From Vitellaria paradoxa (lineage: Eukaryota; Streptophyta; Magnoliopsida; Ericales; Sapotaceae), in assembly GCA_019916065.1 (NCBI GenBank), contig CM034237.1, positions 26,284,340-26,348,339 on the forward strand: 64,000 bases of DNA, read 5' to 3'. A model generated the notes under the pieces. That model worked only from the letters and a program-made list of their open reading frames with translations. It was not told the DNA's origin and ran no database searches. Positions 1 through 10,032 of the stretch are shown piece by piece (position 1 is the stretch's first letter; the number at the start of each line of letters is the position of its first letter). A program made the position numbers and the translations under genes.

Positions 1-63
1 TCACAGACCCTACAGATTCTTGATGGTTAGGGAAGAGTAAATCTATATAACCAATTTGCTTAC

Positions 64-968
64 ATGTCTGTGGATGAGGAAGGAGTAAATGTTGAGATAG
101 AGTTGCATAGAGTTGTTCGTGAATTTTCGGAGGTGTTCCTAGAAGAAATTTTTTACTTGCCACCTAAGCGAGAAGTAGAATTCATTATTGACTTACCTAG
201 TATAGAACCTATACCTATTCCTCCATATAGGTTGGCGCCAGTAGAGTTGGCAGAATTGAAGAAAGAAGTAGAAGAATTGTCAACTAAAGGGTTTACCAGG
301 CCAAATACCTTACTTTGGGGTACACCGGCATCATTTGCAGCAAAAAAAAAAAAAAAAGATGGAACATTGAGACTGTATATTAACTACAAGAAGCTAAAAA
401 GAGTGACCATCAAGAATAGGTTTCCATTACCAAGAATTAATGATTTATTTGATTAGTTGAAGGGATCATCCGTATTTTTGAAGATTGATTTGAGGTTCGG
501 GTATCATCAATTGAGTGTGAGGCAGAAGAATATTCCTAAGATGGCATTCAAGACTCAGTATAGTCACTATAAGTTCTTAATAATGCCATTTGATTTAACT
601 AATACTCCAGCTGTGTTTATAGATGTAATGAATAAAGAGTGTTCAAGAATTACCTAGACAAGTTTGTAGTGGTATTCATAGATAATGTTTTAGTCTACTC
701 AAAATCAAAAGAGGAACATGAAGGATATTTAAGGAGTGTACTGCAAACATTAAAAAACCATAAGTTGTATGCCAAGTTTAGCAAACGTGAATTTTGGCTT
801 AACGAAGTAAAAGCACTTATGCATGTCATTTCTGAAGAGGGAGTAACGGTGGATCTGTCTAAGGTCAAAGCTACTATGGAATGGTCAAGGCCAAAAACTG
901 TATTTGAGATTCATAGTTTCTTAGGATTAACAAGTACTAGAGGTTTGTGCTTTACTTCTCTAGGTTAG
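64..968 (+). pseudogene. Gypsy-A reverse transcriptase (decayed)
   Basis: Three consecutive open stretches in different frames encode a Ty3/gypsy reverse transcriptase. Visible blocks are the pre-RT segment ([32 protein letters not shown]), the first RT block with ITIKN-like [12 protein letters not shown], the fingers/palm block [11 protein letters not shown], the [12 protein letters not shown] block, and the catalytic box. The box reads FIDN (codon AAT at 684-686) instead of FIDD, so one catalytic aspartate is lost. An in-frame TAG at 454-456 and a frame change near 640 break the gene. A run of 15 A residues near 342-357 has probably also drifted. Nothing here can make an active enzyme. Confidence 0.88.
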
Positions 969-1445
969 CCGCTCCTTTGGTTAGATTGACCCAGAAGGGA
1001 GTCAAGTTTGTGTGGGACGATACTTGTGAAAAATTGTTTTAGGAAATTAAGAGAAGATTAACCATTATACCAATATTAGTCATTCCAGATAGAGGAGTAG
1101 GTTACTCAATGTATTGTGATGCATACTAATAAGGGTTAGGTTGTATTCTGATGCAGAGAGATAGGGTGGTGGCTTATGGGTCGAGGCAATTGAAAACTCA
1201 TGAGTAGAATTATCCAATTCATAACTTAGAGTTAGTAGTGGTGATCTTTCCCTTGAAGAGTTGGTGGCATTACCTGTACGGTGAGAGGTACGAGGCTTTT
1301 TCAGACCATAAGAGTTTAAAGTATATTTTCACCTAGAAAGACTTAAATTTGAGGCAAAGAAGATAAATGGAATACATAAAGGATTATGATTTTGATTTAC
1401 ATTATCATCCAGCTAAAGCTAATATGGTTGCAGATGCGCTAGTGG
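969..1445 (+). pseudogene. Gypsy-A RNase H domain (decayed)
   Basis: Conceptual translation gives the usual order of gypsy RNase H: YCDAY (first catalytic Asp region) followed directly by two stops, [31 protein letters not shown] (Glu region), YTDH-like [17 protein letters not shown], and the closing DYDFDLHYHPAKANMVADAL. At least four stop codons interrupt it. It follows the reverse transcriptase and precedes the integrase, as in all Ty3/gypsy elements. Confidence 0.85.
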
Positions 1446-2560
1446 GAAGACTCGTTGTACCTTAGCATGTATTGATGTTAAGGAATGGGAGATGATAGAA
1501 ATATTAAGTGAATCTAGTCTTGAATCAAGAGAAGATAGTGAGAAAGTAGCATTATATTCCTTAGTTGTGCAACCAGTGTTGGTTAGTAAGTTGATCGAAG
1601 CACAAAAGAATAATGAGGGGGTAAAAATGTCTAGGTAAAAGTACGAGGTTTGGTGGATATTCCAGGATGAAGCATAGATGATGATGATGTGATAAGATAT
1701 CAAGGAAGGATCATTGTATCATTAGCTGTTCCAAGTGACATCATGTGGGAGTTTTATCATTGCCAATTGGAAAAATATCTAGAAGGTACAAAGATGTATC
1801 ATGATTTAAAATGTTAGTTCTATTGGACCAGAATGAAAAGGGATGTGGCATAATTTATTAGCAGGTGCCTAACTTGTCAGCAAGTTAAGAAAGAACATCA
1901 GAGGCCAGTAGGATTGTTACAACCATTGCAAATGGTTAAATGGAAGTGGGAAAATAAAATAATGGATTTTGTATTAGGATTACCAAGGACTAGAAGGGGT
2001 TGTGAAGTAATATAGGTGATTGTGGATCCTCTGACAAAGTCACTCACTTCTTATCGATTCGAAAGATAGATTCAATAGATACTTTAACCAGATTATGTAT
2101 TCAAGAGATTGTGAAACTTCAAGAAACTCCCGTGTCTATTGTTTCAAACCAAAATCCCCATTTTATCTCTAGGTTTTAGCAGAGCTTTTCAATTAGCTAT
2201 TGGGGGTAGAGTTATGTTTCAACAATAATTACCATCCCTAGACTGATACAAAGTCTAAATGCACGATTCAGATTTTAGAAGATATTCTACAAGCTTGTGT
2301 GTTGGATTTCAAGAGAAGTTGGGAAGATCATTTGCCATTAGCAAAGTTTGCCTACAATAATAGTTATCAAGCTAGCACTGGATGGCACCATTCGAGGCTT
2401 TAGATGGTAGGCCATGTAGGTCATCAATTTGTTGGATGCAAGTTGGAGAAGCAGCAATGGTTGGGCTAGAGTTGGTTTGAGAGACAAATGAAAAGATCAG
2501 AATTATTAGGCAACGGCTGGAAATAGCATGTACCTGCCAAAAGAGTTATGTGGATCGAAG
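1446..2560 (+). pseudogene. Gypsy-A integrase (decayed)
   Basis: Recognisable pieces are the HHCC zinc-binding end ([14 protein letters not shown] near 1867-1910), the start of the catalytic core ([11 protein letters not shown] near 1960-1990), a segment matching the LPLAEFAYNNSY block (2334-2364) and the GRPCRSSICWM segment (2406-2440). Many stops and frame changes are present, and the second and third catalytic acidic residues cannot be identified with confidence. The opposite-strand open stretch at 1419-1703 is a shadow of this region. Confidence 0.8.
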
Positions 2561-2936
2561 ATGTAAACCTTTGGAATTCCAAGTAGGAGATTATGTATTT
2601 TTGAAAGTCTTACCATGGAATGGTTGGAGATGTTGCTTATCACTTTGTGTTACCACCATAGTTGTTAGGAATCGACGAGGTATTTCATATCTCCATGCTT
2701 TAGAAATACATTTCAAATGCCACACATGTGTTAGATTAAATTGAGTTGGAGATGGATTCAAATGTGACTTATGAAGTGAAACTAATCCAGATATTACATT
2801 CACGAGATTAGGCACTTCGTAGAAGACAATTCCATTAGTCAGGGTATTTGTGGAAGCATCATAGTATTGAAGAGACCACAATTGTTTTCTTAGAATTGTG
2901 TTTGTATAGTTCAAATTACGAGAACAAAATTTTTAT
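2550..2936 (+). pseudogene. Gypsy-A integrase C-terminus and chromodomain-like tail
   Basis: The sequence KPLEFQVGDYVFLKVLPWNG is the GPY/F-type module that follows the integrase core in chromoviruses. Further on, the frame around 2755-2880 reads like the tail region of Tekay elements (VTYEVKLIQIL...), where a chromodomain normally sits. In active elements this domain tethers integration to marked chromatin. Here it is broken by stops, so only the ancestry can be read. Confidence 0.65.
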
Positions 2937-2948
2937 AAGGAGGGAGAA
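2937..2948 (+). other. Gypsy-A polypurine tract
   Basis: AAGGAGGGAGAA lies immediately upstream of TGTAATTTAG, the LTR start. A purine run directly at the 3' LTR boundary is the plus-strand primer of reverse transcription in LTR retrotransposons. Confidence 0.8.
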
Positions 2949-4032
2949 TGTAATTTAGTAAAAAAATAGGTCAACTCCAATGAGGGGGAGGGTTTTAGCC
3001 TTTTGCAAGCTGGGCTTTTGCTTGGCCACCAAGTTGGAATATACAATTATGTATATAATGTATATGTTTGGTTGTGAGTATGTCAGTTTGTTGGAAGAGA
3101 AGAAAAAAATCGAGAAATGATAAAGAGTGGCCAAATGTGGCCTTGTCACCTTACTTCATTTTGTCATTTCTCCATTTTGTCTTTTTGTTCATGTGTATAG
3201 GTTTACGCATTTGTAAACTAATTGTTTGCTTGGCCTTTAAAGGTTTTGTCAATATATATATATTCATTGTCTTTTTGTCACATCAAGACATAAATAGGGG
3301 AGGCGGTTGCAACCTAATGATTTTACTTGAGCATAAAGGTGCTTTATGTGAATATATATTTTGACAATGAGTTGCAAGTGTTGGTTTGGTCTACAGAATA
3401 AACTGTAAGAGAGAGAGAGAGAGAGAGAGAAGGCTAAGAGTGGGTTTGATTTGGTTTGTGAGAGGAAGCTGAGATTGGATTGGGTTAATAGTTAGAGCAT
3501 ACTAGGCAAGTTACTAGACACCTGTGAGAATTAGTTTTAACCTGCGAGAATTAGTTTTACTTTATCTGGACATTTGAGGTAGGGATTCAATGCATATTAT
3601 TTACATATATGCTATGTAGAAAATGTGGTGGAAATTTTTAGGTGTTTATTCTGTTCTATTTACTTAAAATGAGGTTAAGTTAGAGTTATATATGCATCTA
3701 CATTTTAGTGTATGGAAAGTGATGGTTTGTAACACAAAATCTAACTTCTAACTGTAAAATCTAAAATTTGTTATTCCATTAAATTTGTAGAAATTTTTAA
3801 ATATCATGTATAATAATAATAATAATAATAATAAATAACGTGTCTTATTCAAAAAACCCAACACGTAAAGAAACTTTTGAAGGTAAAGATTGATATTTTG
3901 AAACACATTTACAAGTGACAGGGGGTTTAGCTCTCTTGGGTTTTTGCTGTCCATAATAATTTTTTTTTTACCTTTTATTATTTTAAACATACTTAGGTAA
4001 AATTTCTTAATACGGAAAAATTTAATAAAGAG
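2949..4032 (+). repeat. Gypsy-A 3' LTR, first part
   Basis: It starts TGTAATTTAG right after the polypurine tract and runs to the Athila-B insertion, whose left target duplication AAGAG is 4028-4032. It contains a TATA-rich stretch near 3248-3266, a (GA)n run at about 3410-3431 and an (AAT)n run at about 3811-3834. The second part of this LTR is at 17221-18190. The only open frames are short and look incidental. Confidence 0.78.
4028..4032. repeat. Target-site duplication of Athila-B (left copy)
   Basis: AAGAG here and again at 17221-17225, exactly at the two ends of Athila-B. A perfect 5-bp duplication is what Ty3/gypsy integrase produces, and it fixes both boundaries. Confidence 0.93.
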
Positions 4033-5403
4033 TGATCGCTTCTAGATAATGCTTCTAAACTAACACTCAAGTGCAAGGGTGTGCGGTATAGTTTTAACTC
4101 TGTATGTCCGACGTTGAATCCATAGGGAACCTAAAGTTTCAGTTTCTAGGTCTATGCTTTTCTATGCCTAAGTTCAAAAATTAATTTAAAGCAAAATCAA
4201 ACAAGAGTTTTGACAGTATTCCTAAGTTTGTTCTAATAAATACAAGTAACAAGAACTGCTAGTAAATAATCTTAAAAAAAAAAAAGTAAACAAGATCACT
4301 TCAAGAATTAAATATAATGAGTTAAAACGCTTGATTTAACATTCAAGTTCAGGTGGAATAAAATTAAATCGTATCAGTGCTTTAATTACCAATTAAAGTT
4401 TCACGTCGAATGGAAAAGTTAATTGGAGAATATCATCATTAAAGCTCTTTCAAAAATCCACAATACTCAACGTCATACTCACGTCTAATGGATTATGAAA
4501 TCGGAAAGTTTGTTCTTAAGAAAACACTTATGGTTTCAAACCTAATCTTTTCGTTTCAAGATTTTCAAGAAAGTTAAAGATTTAAAAATCTTTATCAGTG
4601 ATTACCGGAATACGATCAAAAGCTTTTGTTTTCAAAGGTTCTTTAAACAAAAAAATTAGATTTGAACAACTAATGTAGATGTTTATGCTTTTGCATATTC
4701 ATCTACGAACCCCTAGCACATAATATGATTCAAACATTCCACCTTCCCTATGAAGTTAAATCAAGGAAAACGATCTACGCTAACATTGTATAGAAATCCA
4801 TACGCATAAATCAATAAATAAACAAGAAATAAGAAGATTAAATGAAAAAGAAGAAATCTGGAAATTTTTATTAAACTAAAAAAAAACAAAATACCATACT
4901 TCGAAGAATGGAAAAAATGATGAACAATCATGAAAGCTGAAACAAACCCACAAATTGCTACGCAAATCTTGAAAAACATCTTCAAATAATTGAAAAACAA
5001 ACTCTCTAAACCCTAAAAAAAAACTCTCTAGAATGACAGGAAGAAGTCCCTCCAAACGACAGTGCATCCTCTTTTTATATCCTCCACAAACCCTAAAGAA
5101 AACGAAACAAAAAATCTTAATCCCGCGTGTCCCAAGTGTCTGGACAGCAGTGTGCTCTAGACTCCAATTTTTCCTACTCTGCTTTTTGTGGTCTTGAAAG
5201 TGTCCGGACACCCATCCCGTGCAAATGCACCACGAGCTATCCTTCATCGTTTTCTTTGTCTTTGGCACTCCCAATTACTTCGATTGAACCATTTTTACTA
5301 CAATTAAGAAAAATAAATCGTATCAGTGTAAAAAGTAACAAAACGCATAAATAAATTAAGAAAATGCATGATTTTGTGTTAAAATAGGGTTCTTGTAATC
5401 ACA
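4033..5403 (-). repeat. Athila-B 3' LTR
   Basis: It matches 15768-17220 throughout, including the U5 segment with GCAAGGGTGTGC and the TATA/leader segment. Its U3 tip (minus strand) begins TGTGATTACAAG directly after the polypurine tract. The 5' LTR instead begins with an extra 17 bases forming a hairpin. The difference is best explained by a small deletion between two TG dinucleotides after insertion. The 5' LTR is also longer because of a second difference around 16860-16930 (extra bases in the 5' copy). Confidence 0.93.
5068..5080 (-). promoter_or_regulatory. TATA box in Athila-B 3' LTR
   Basis: The minus strand reads ATATAAAAAGAGG, a good plant TATA box inside the LTR. The identical motif is in the 5' LTR, where it would drive the genomic RNA. 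Confidence 0.6.
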
Positions 5404-5414
5404 CCCCCCAACTA
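5404..5414 (-). other. Athila-B polypurine tract
   Basis: The minus strand reads TAGTTGGGGGG immediately before the 3' LTR start TGTGATTAC. This is the position of the plus-strand primer of reverse transcription. A near copy of the motif lies 1.5 kb upstream in the sense direction. Confidence 0.85.
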
Positions 5415-5417
5415 GAG

Positions 5418-5438
5418 CATTGCTAGTCCCCAGCAATG
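5418..5438 (-). other. Hairpin beside the Athila-B polypurine tract
   Basis: Perfect 7-bp inverted repeat CATTGCT/AGCAATG with the 7-base loop AGTCCCC (plus strand). It lies 3 bases from the PPT motif. A second hairpin of the same stem and loop length, with the loop GTCCCCA, lies next to the second PPT-like motif. Confidence 0.7.
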
Positions 5439-6922
5439 GCTTTATTCAAATTAAACTAAACTATTATCCTATTTCTCTTTTTGTTGGAAACATAGTTGTA
5501 CTTAGCAATGTGCAACAAGCCTTTTAAACCCCTAGGTTTCCCCTAGTGGATGAGTGAAGTCTTGTGAGGATTTGCAGTGAATCTACCTATAAAATTCTTA
5601 GACTAGCTCAAAGGATGGTAACAACCACTTCAATAATTCATGCTTTAATTCCAATGCAAAATAAGTGACTCAAGCTTAAAATTTTGCATAAATCTCCCTA
5701 ATGTAATGAGACTATTCTACTATATTGATCATGTAGTTTCCAGAAGGTAAGTTCATATTATTCAATCAACATGCCTATCCTCTGTGCTCAGAAACAGTGG
5801 TCTTGACATCAAATCTTACCTGGTTGTTCATTCTTCCAACAAAATTCACTCGATGAGGGTTGCTCTCATAGTTCATGCAGGAGTACAAATTCAAATAACG
5901 CAATGAAACCTAACCAAAGAATAATAGAAAAATTGAAGTGCAAAATGCTACTCAGCTTCATGGACAAAATGTATTAATGTATATACAAGAATATTGCAAT
6001 CTCTCACATGAAATGGATCAATGTTCTTAAAAATGCTCTTCACCTAAAGTCCATTACGTCTTTACTAGGTTGTAACGGGGCTTGGGGTAGTGGTTAACCA
6101 AACGACAGGTATGGAAATTCAAAGTGCATGCCCTGGGTTTGGAGTGATTGTATATTAAAATACCCCCCAACTTTCTCCTTTCTACTTCTTGAATACCAAC
6201 ATTGAAGGATTTTTTTTTCACCCTCATGCACCTTAGCACACACTGCACTAATCATCCCATTGCATGCAAGGGTTGGCTTGCCTAGATATCTAAGGCTTAA
6301 ATAGGTAAATTTGTGGCTCCAAAGAAAAATTATATATTTTATTTTGTTCTAAAGGCTTCAACTTGGTTCCAAGGGCAATGAATTCAAAGAAGGGTAACAG
6401 GCTTTCAATTAATAGAACGATGGCCTAACATCACTCCCTAGGTTACCAACATTTTTTGGAATCACTGATCTATACATGCAATTGAAAAACAGTAACTCGT
6501 TACATTTAATACCAACACAAGATAGTGTAATGAAGCTATATAAAAAAAAAATATGAGATAGAAGAAAAATATAGTATAGAATATATGTTCAGTCCTCTCA
6601 AGAATAACAGTTTAGGCTCAAAAGCTCACAAAGGATGGGTTCTTAAGTCTCCACCTATGTTTTGGCATACATGATCGACTATGTTTCATGAACTCTACTC
6701 CCTAACAATCTATCATCACACTAATCTCAAGTGAAAAGTCTACCATACATTTGAAAAATTTATACTCAATTTATAACTTTAGTTACCTTCTCACAAATGA
6801 AAATCAAAACATTCCTTGTTTCCATGATTACTACCATCCTCAACTAGTGATACACCCCCACATTAGTCACTATATGTCAAAAATGTTCATGCAATACAAT
6901 CATGTTTTGCTATGCAATTATG
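5439..6922. other. Athila-B 3' untranslated region, no gene seen
   Basis: About 1.5 kb without a coding signal on either strand. The longest open stretches (for example 6054-6248 minus) have no recognisable similarity and no supporting context. It lies between two PPT-like motifs. Confidence 0.6.
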
Positions 6923-6934
6923 CCCCCCCAACTA
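6923..6934 (-). other. Second, internal PPT-like motif of Athila-B
   Basis: The minus strand reads TAGTTGGGGGGG, the same as the real polypurine tract with one extra G. It is followed on the plus strand by a hairpin with a GTCCCC loop, as at the real PPT. An internal plus-strand primer, as in the central PPT of lentiviruses, is one possible role; a relic of an earlier 3' end is another. Confidence 0.55.
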
Positions 6935-6939
6935 AAATC

Positions 6940-6960
6940 ACACATTGTCCCCAAATGTGT
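6940..6960 (-). other. Hairpin beside the internal PPT-like motif
   Basis: Perfect 7-bp inverted repeat ACACATT/AATGTGT with the 7-base loop GTCCCCA. Stem sequence differs from the hairpin at 5418-5438 but the GTCCCC loop core, stem length and loop length are the same, so the structure looks conserved rather than the stem sequence. Confidence 0.6.
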
Positions 6961-7174
6961 GTTAACTGGAGCAAAAGAATGTGACTACTGATGCATATGT
7001 AAGCAGAAGTACAAGTGGCCAATGACATGGAGTGAATAAGAACAACAAAGAAAAAAATATGATAAAAGACAAAAATAAAGATAAAGAAAAGCTTAAATAT
7101 TACCTCATGCCGTTATCGAATGAAGTAAGTGCATCATGAAAAACAGGGGAAACCAGGTGTAAAAGTTTTAAGAA

Positions 7175-7651
7175 TTAAGGTGACAGGTTAGCCTTTGCAG
7201 TTGACTCAATATCCTCATAGTCACCAATCCCAGCAGGTACATCTTCTAGTGGTGGCATAGCTTCATAGTTAGACAAATCCTCAGATGACACAATGGACAG
7301 GTGGTCAAAGTCAGTGGGTGGGGCATCAGGCCACTCTTGAGCTATAACAATTTCCGCCCATTCCATTCTAACATTTAATTCTAAGTCTATTTCATCCCAC
7401 CAAGCAACGTCTTCCAATTGATGTGGTGCTAAAGTTAAAAATGGGGGAACATATTCAAGTAAAGGCAATATATGTCCTTCAATAAACAAGTCATCCGGCC
7501 AGGCACCTAAACTACTCTCAGAACTCACAGAGGAATTCTCAGAGTCACTCTCTTCCCTACTACTAGCTAACAACACATCCCACTTATGTTTGTGGCCCCT
7601 AACACTACCCACATTAGCATCCTGGTTAGCATCCCTATTCAAATCAGTCAA
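7175..7651 (-). CDS. Small acidic ORF in the 3' part of Athila-B (hypothetical)
   Basis: An uninterrupted 158-residue frame. The protein is strongly acidic: by hand count 34 Asp/Glu against 7 Lys/Arg. It starts MTDLNRDANQDANVGSVRGH, then a serine/acidic stretch (EESDSENSSVSSESS, residues about 33-47), followed by a Trp- and Pro-containing acidic half. No signal peptide, membrane segment or catalytic motif is visible. It lies downstream of the env-position ORF, in the sense orientation of the element. It is intact while its neighbours are broken, but its length is still compatible with chance. I do not recognise it. It could be the 3' part of the larger env-position protein in a shifted frame. 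Confidence 0.4.
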   Translation of the reverse strand: MTDLNRDANQDANVGSVRGHKHKWDVLLASSREESDSENSSVSSESSLGAWPDDLFIEGHILPLLEYVPPFLTLAPHQLEDVAWWDEIDLELNVRMEWAEIVIAQEWPDAPPTDFDHLSIVSSEDLSNYEAMPPLEDVPAGIGDYEDIESTAKANLSP

Positions 7652-7927
7652 GGTGTACCTGTGCTTTTATAAACCAAACAAATAAAACTTTAAAAACATG
7701 ATGCGAGAAATAGAAGCAAGCATGAAGCAATTAACCAATACAACCATAACCTAAACATAATAAACCAGAAAAACAAATTAAAACCAAAATAAAATTACCA
7801 TACTATTAAAAGAAATAGTCAAGTTTATGGTTACAAATTTAAACCAGCAATTCATACCTAACTCGCAAAATAGTCAACAATCTTACAATTAAGCAAAATA
7901 AGAAAGGAATACAAAGAAAGGTCTCCT

Positions 7928-9152
7928 CTAAACATGTGGTGGAGGGTGATAAGAATCACAAAGGTGATCTAAGATACACTGCAAAAGATAAGTCTGTGTC
8001 TGTTGTTCGTACCGCATCTCCTATTGTGTCTGTTGCATCCTCATAAGCACTTCATGATCCACCTTCTGATTGTGCTCCAAACGGTTCATTTGCACCACCA
8101 AATCTGCAATGGCATCATTGGGTTCATCATTATCATCCCATGGTCGCTGAGATCCACTCCCCTCTGCCATGGTTGTACCAGTTGGTCTCTTCTTTTTGCC
8201 TTTTGCTAAATTACCCCAGGACTTAACATAGGAGACGATAGTGAGGGGTTTGAGGCAAGGAGCTATGGGTAAGTCCGCTGTGATTTGTGCACCCTTTCAC
8301 CGGAATATTTCTGTAAGAGCTCCCCCGAATGGAATACCTGACGACCTCCTTAATGCTCAAATGTATAGACAATCTGGTCCCAAATAAAGAAGGGCAAATC
8401 AATTGTCATCTTGGTCCCTATAGCATAAATCAATCGAGCACTTGCGGGACTACAATCGAAATTCCTATTCTGGGGTAGAAGGTTAGTGCACGAGAACATA
8501 TGAAGAGCCCAGTATTTGGCATTTAGGGTAGAGAGTGGTTTTCTGTGTTCACCAGTCCACTATTGATTATCTATCAAAACGTCTCTTGCTATATGTTTAG
8601 GGGTGGACCTCCTTTTACAAGGTAGGTAAATTCGGGGTTTTGCACCCGAGCTAGTTGGAATACCTCTGCAAAATCGTCTGGTGTTAATTGAACCTCAATT
8701 CCTCAGACCCACCCAATAAGTTTCTCTCTCCCATTCCTCCGGTTTATTGAATTTTCTTTTATGTTAGCAAGGAATTCCCTTACTACCTCAGAGATGCACG
8801 AGGCCTGGAACTGGGTAATAGATAACCATTGCTGAACCTCAAAATTTTGGAATAGTAAGAATTCTTCACCCTTAAATTGTTCAATTCTCCAAACCCTCTC
8901 CACTACCATTGGCTTATGACACCACACGTCATCATATTGGGTTTCAGCATCCATTTTCAAAAAACAATCAATATCAAAGGGTGTGGGTCCTAAGTGCCTA
9001 TTAGCTCTCTTCTTAGTCCGTGGTGCCATTGAACTAACAAAAGGTAAATATTGATAAACAAGATTAGAGCAATCCCCATGTCCACACAACTTTAGTGGCC
9101 CACTACTAATAAAGCATGAGAATATTAAATAAAAGGAATTTGGGTTGTTCAT
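7928..9152 (-). pseudogene. Env-position ORF with plant transposon protein domain (decayed)
   Basis: The likely start is the Met at 9029 (MAPRTKKRANRHLG...), since the upstream residues are not typical; an upstream Met at 9152 is in frame. After the open part ends at 8703 the homology continues through stops: LTPDDFAEVFQLARVQNPEF, then AKYWALHMFSCTNLLPQ and SPASARLIYAIGTKMTIDLP, and finally a C-terminal tail with DDNDEPNDAIADLVVQMNRLEHNQKVDHE that ends with TAG at 7928-7930. This is the pattern of the 'putative plant transposon protein' found downstream of integrase in Athila-type elements. That slot is called env-like, but I see no transmembrane segment or signal peptide, so an envelope role is not supported. 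At least three stops and frame changes break it. Confidence 0.65.
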
Positions 9153-10032
9153 GGGACCAAAACTTGGTTCATGCCCTCCAATGATGGTAAGTGTGGTTTC
9201 TTCCCAAAAATTGGGGCCTACCTTTGAGAATCTTTAATTACAATGTTAATTAAACTTGTAATGGGGGCTAATTGAAGCAAAAAGGGCCCCCATTTGGTTA
9301 GCCACACTACCATCCGTGAGGAGGCATAAGGACCCGCGGGTGGGTTCCAATCTTTACAAAAAAAAAAAAAAAAAAAAAATCCATAGTTTAAGATAACTAG
9401 GTCCCATAGGTGGAGAAAGTATCTTTTGAAAGTTAGTTGAAAATGAAATTTGAGAACAAGATAAGGGAATGAGCCCTAGATACTCCAATCTTGTGGTTAG
9501 GGCTCCTATAGATAAAGAAGAAGGCATACCTTACTTGAAGAACCCAAAAGCTTTGAAGAAACCAAGAAAGTTGCAGCAAAAACCTAAAGATTTCTGCAAC
9601 CCGCGGCCTGTGATGGCATGGATTGAAAGAGAGAGTGTTTGGGTTAAAGGGAATTAAGGATAGAAGGTATAGAGATAGAGGAATCGGCCGAATAAGGGAA
9701 TTTCGGGGGGGTTAAAAAGTTGCAGGTGTCCGGACCGGCTGAGCCAGCACCCTTCAAGTGAACCCACTGTGGTCCGGACTGGTTGGACGGGTGTCCGAAC
9801 CAGCAGACCACTTTGGGGAAATTTTGGGTTTTTTTTTTTTTTGTAAGAATTAAAACTTAACTCATACTACTAATAAATAGAACCACCCTTTACTAACTTT
9901 AATTACTATCCTAATTAATATACAACAAAGATCCTTTGATTATGAACTACTCATATGGAGGGGGATCCAAAAGATCCCTTGTCTCAATTAAATCCACGAA
10001 ATTCTCTAAGTATGGTTTTAATCTGTACCCAT
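9153..10032. other. Athila-B spacer between integrase and env-position ORF
   Basis: No coding signal is seen. A poly(A) run of about 22 bases lies at 9358-9380 and a poly(T) run at about 9830-9842. The stretch near 9720-9800 contains repeated GTCCGGAC/GTGTCCG motifs of the kind also seen in the LTR leaders. Confidence 0.5.

Noticed and set aside
4876..5274. 132-codon minus-strand frame and the matching one at 16610-17029
   Set aside because: Both lie in the Athila-B LTRs over promoter and leader sequence. They recur only because the LTRs are copies. No protein similarity is visible.
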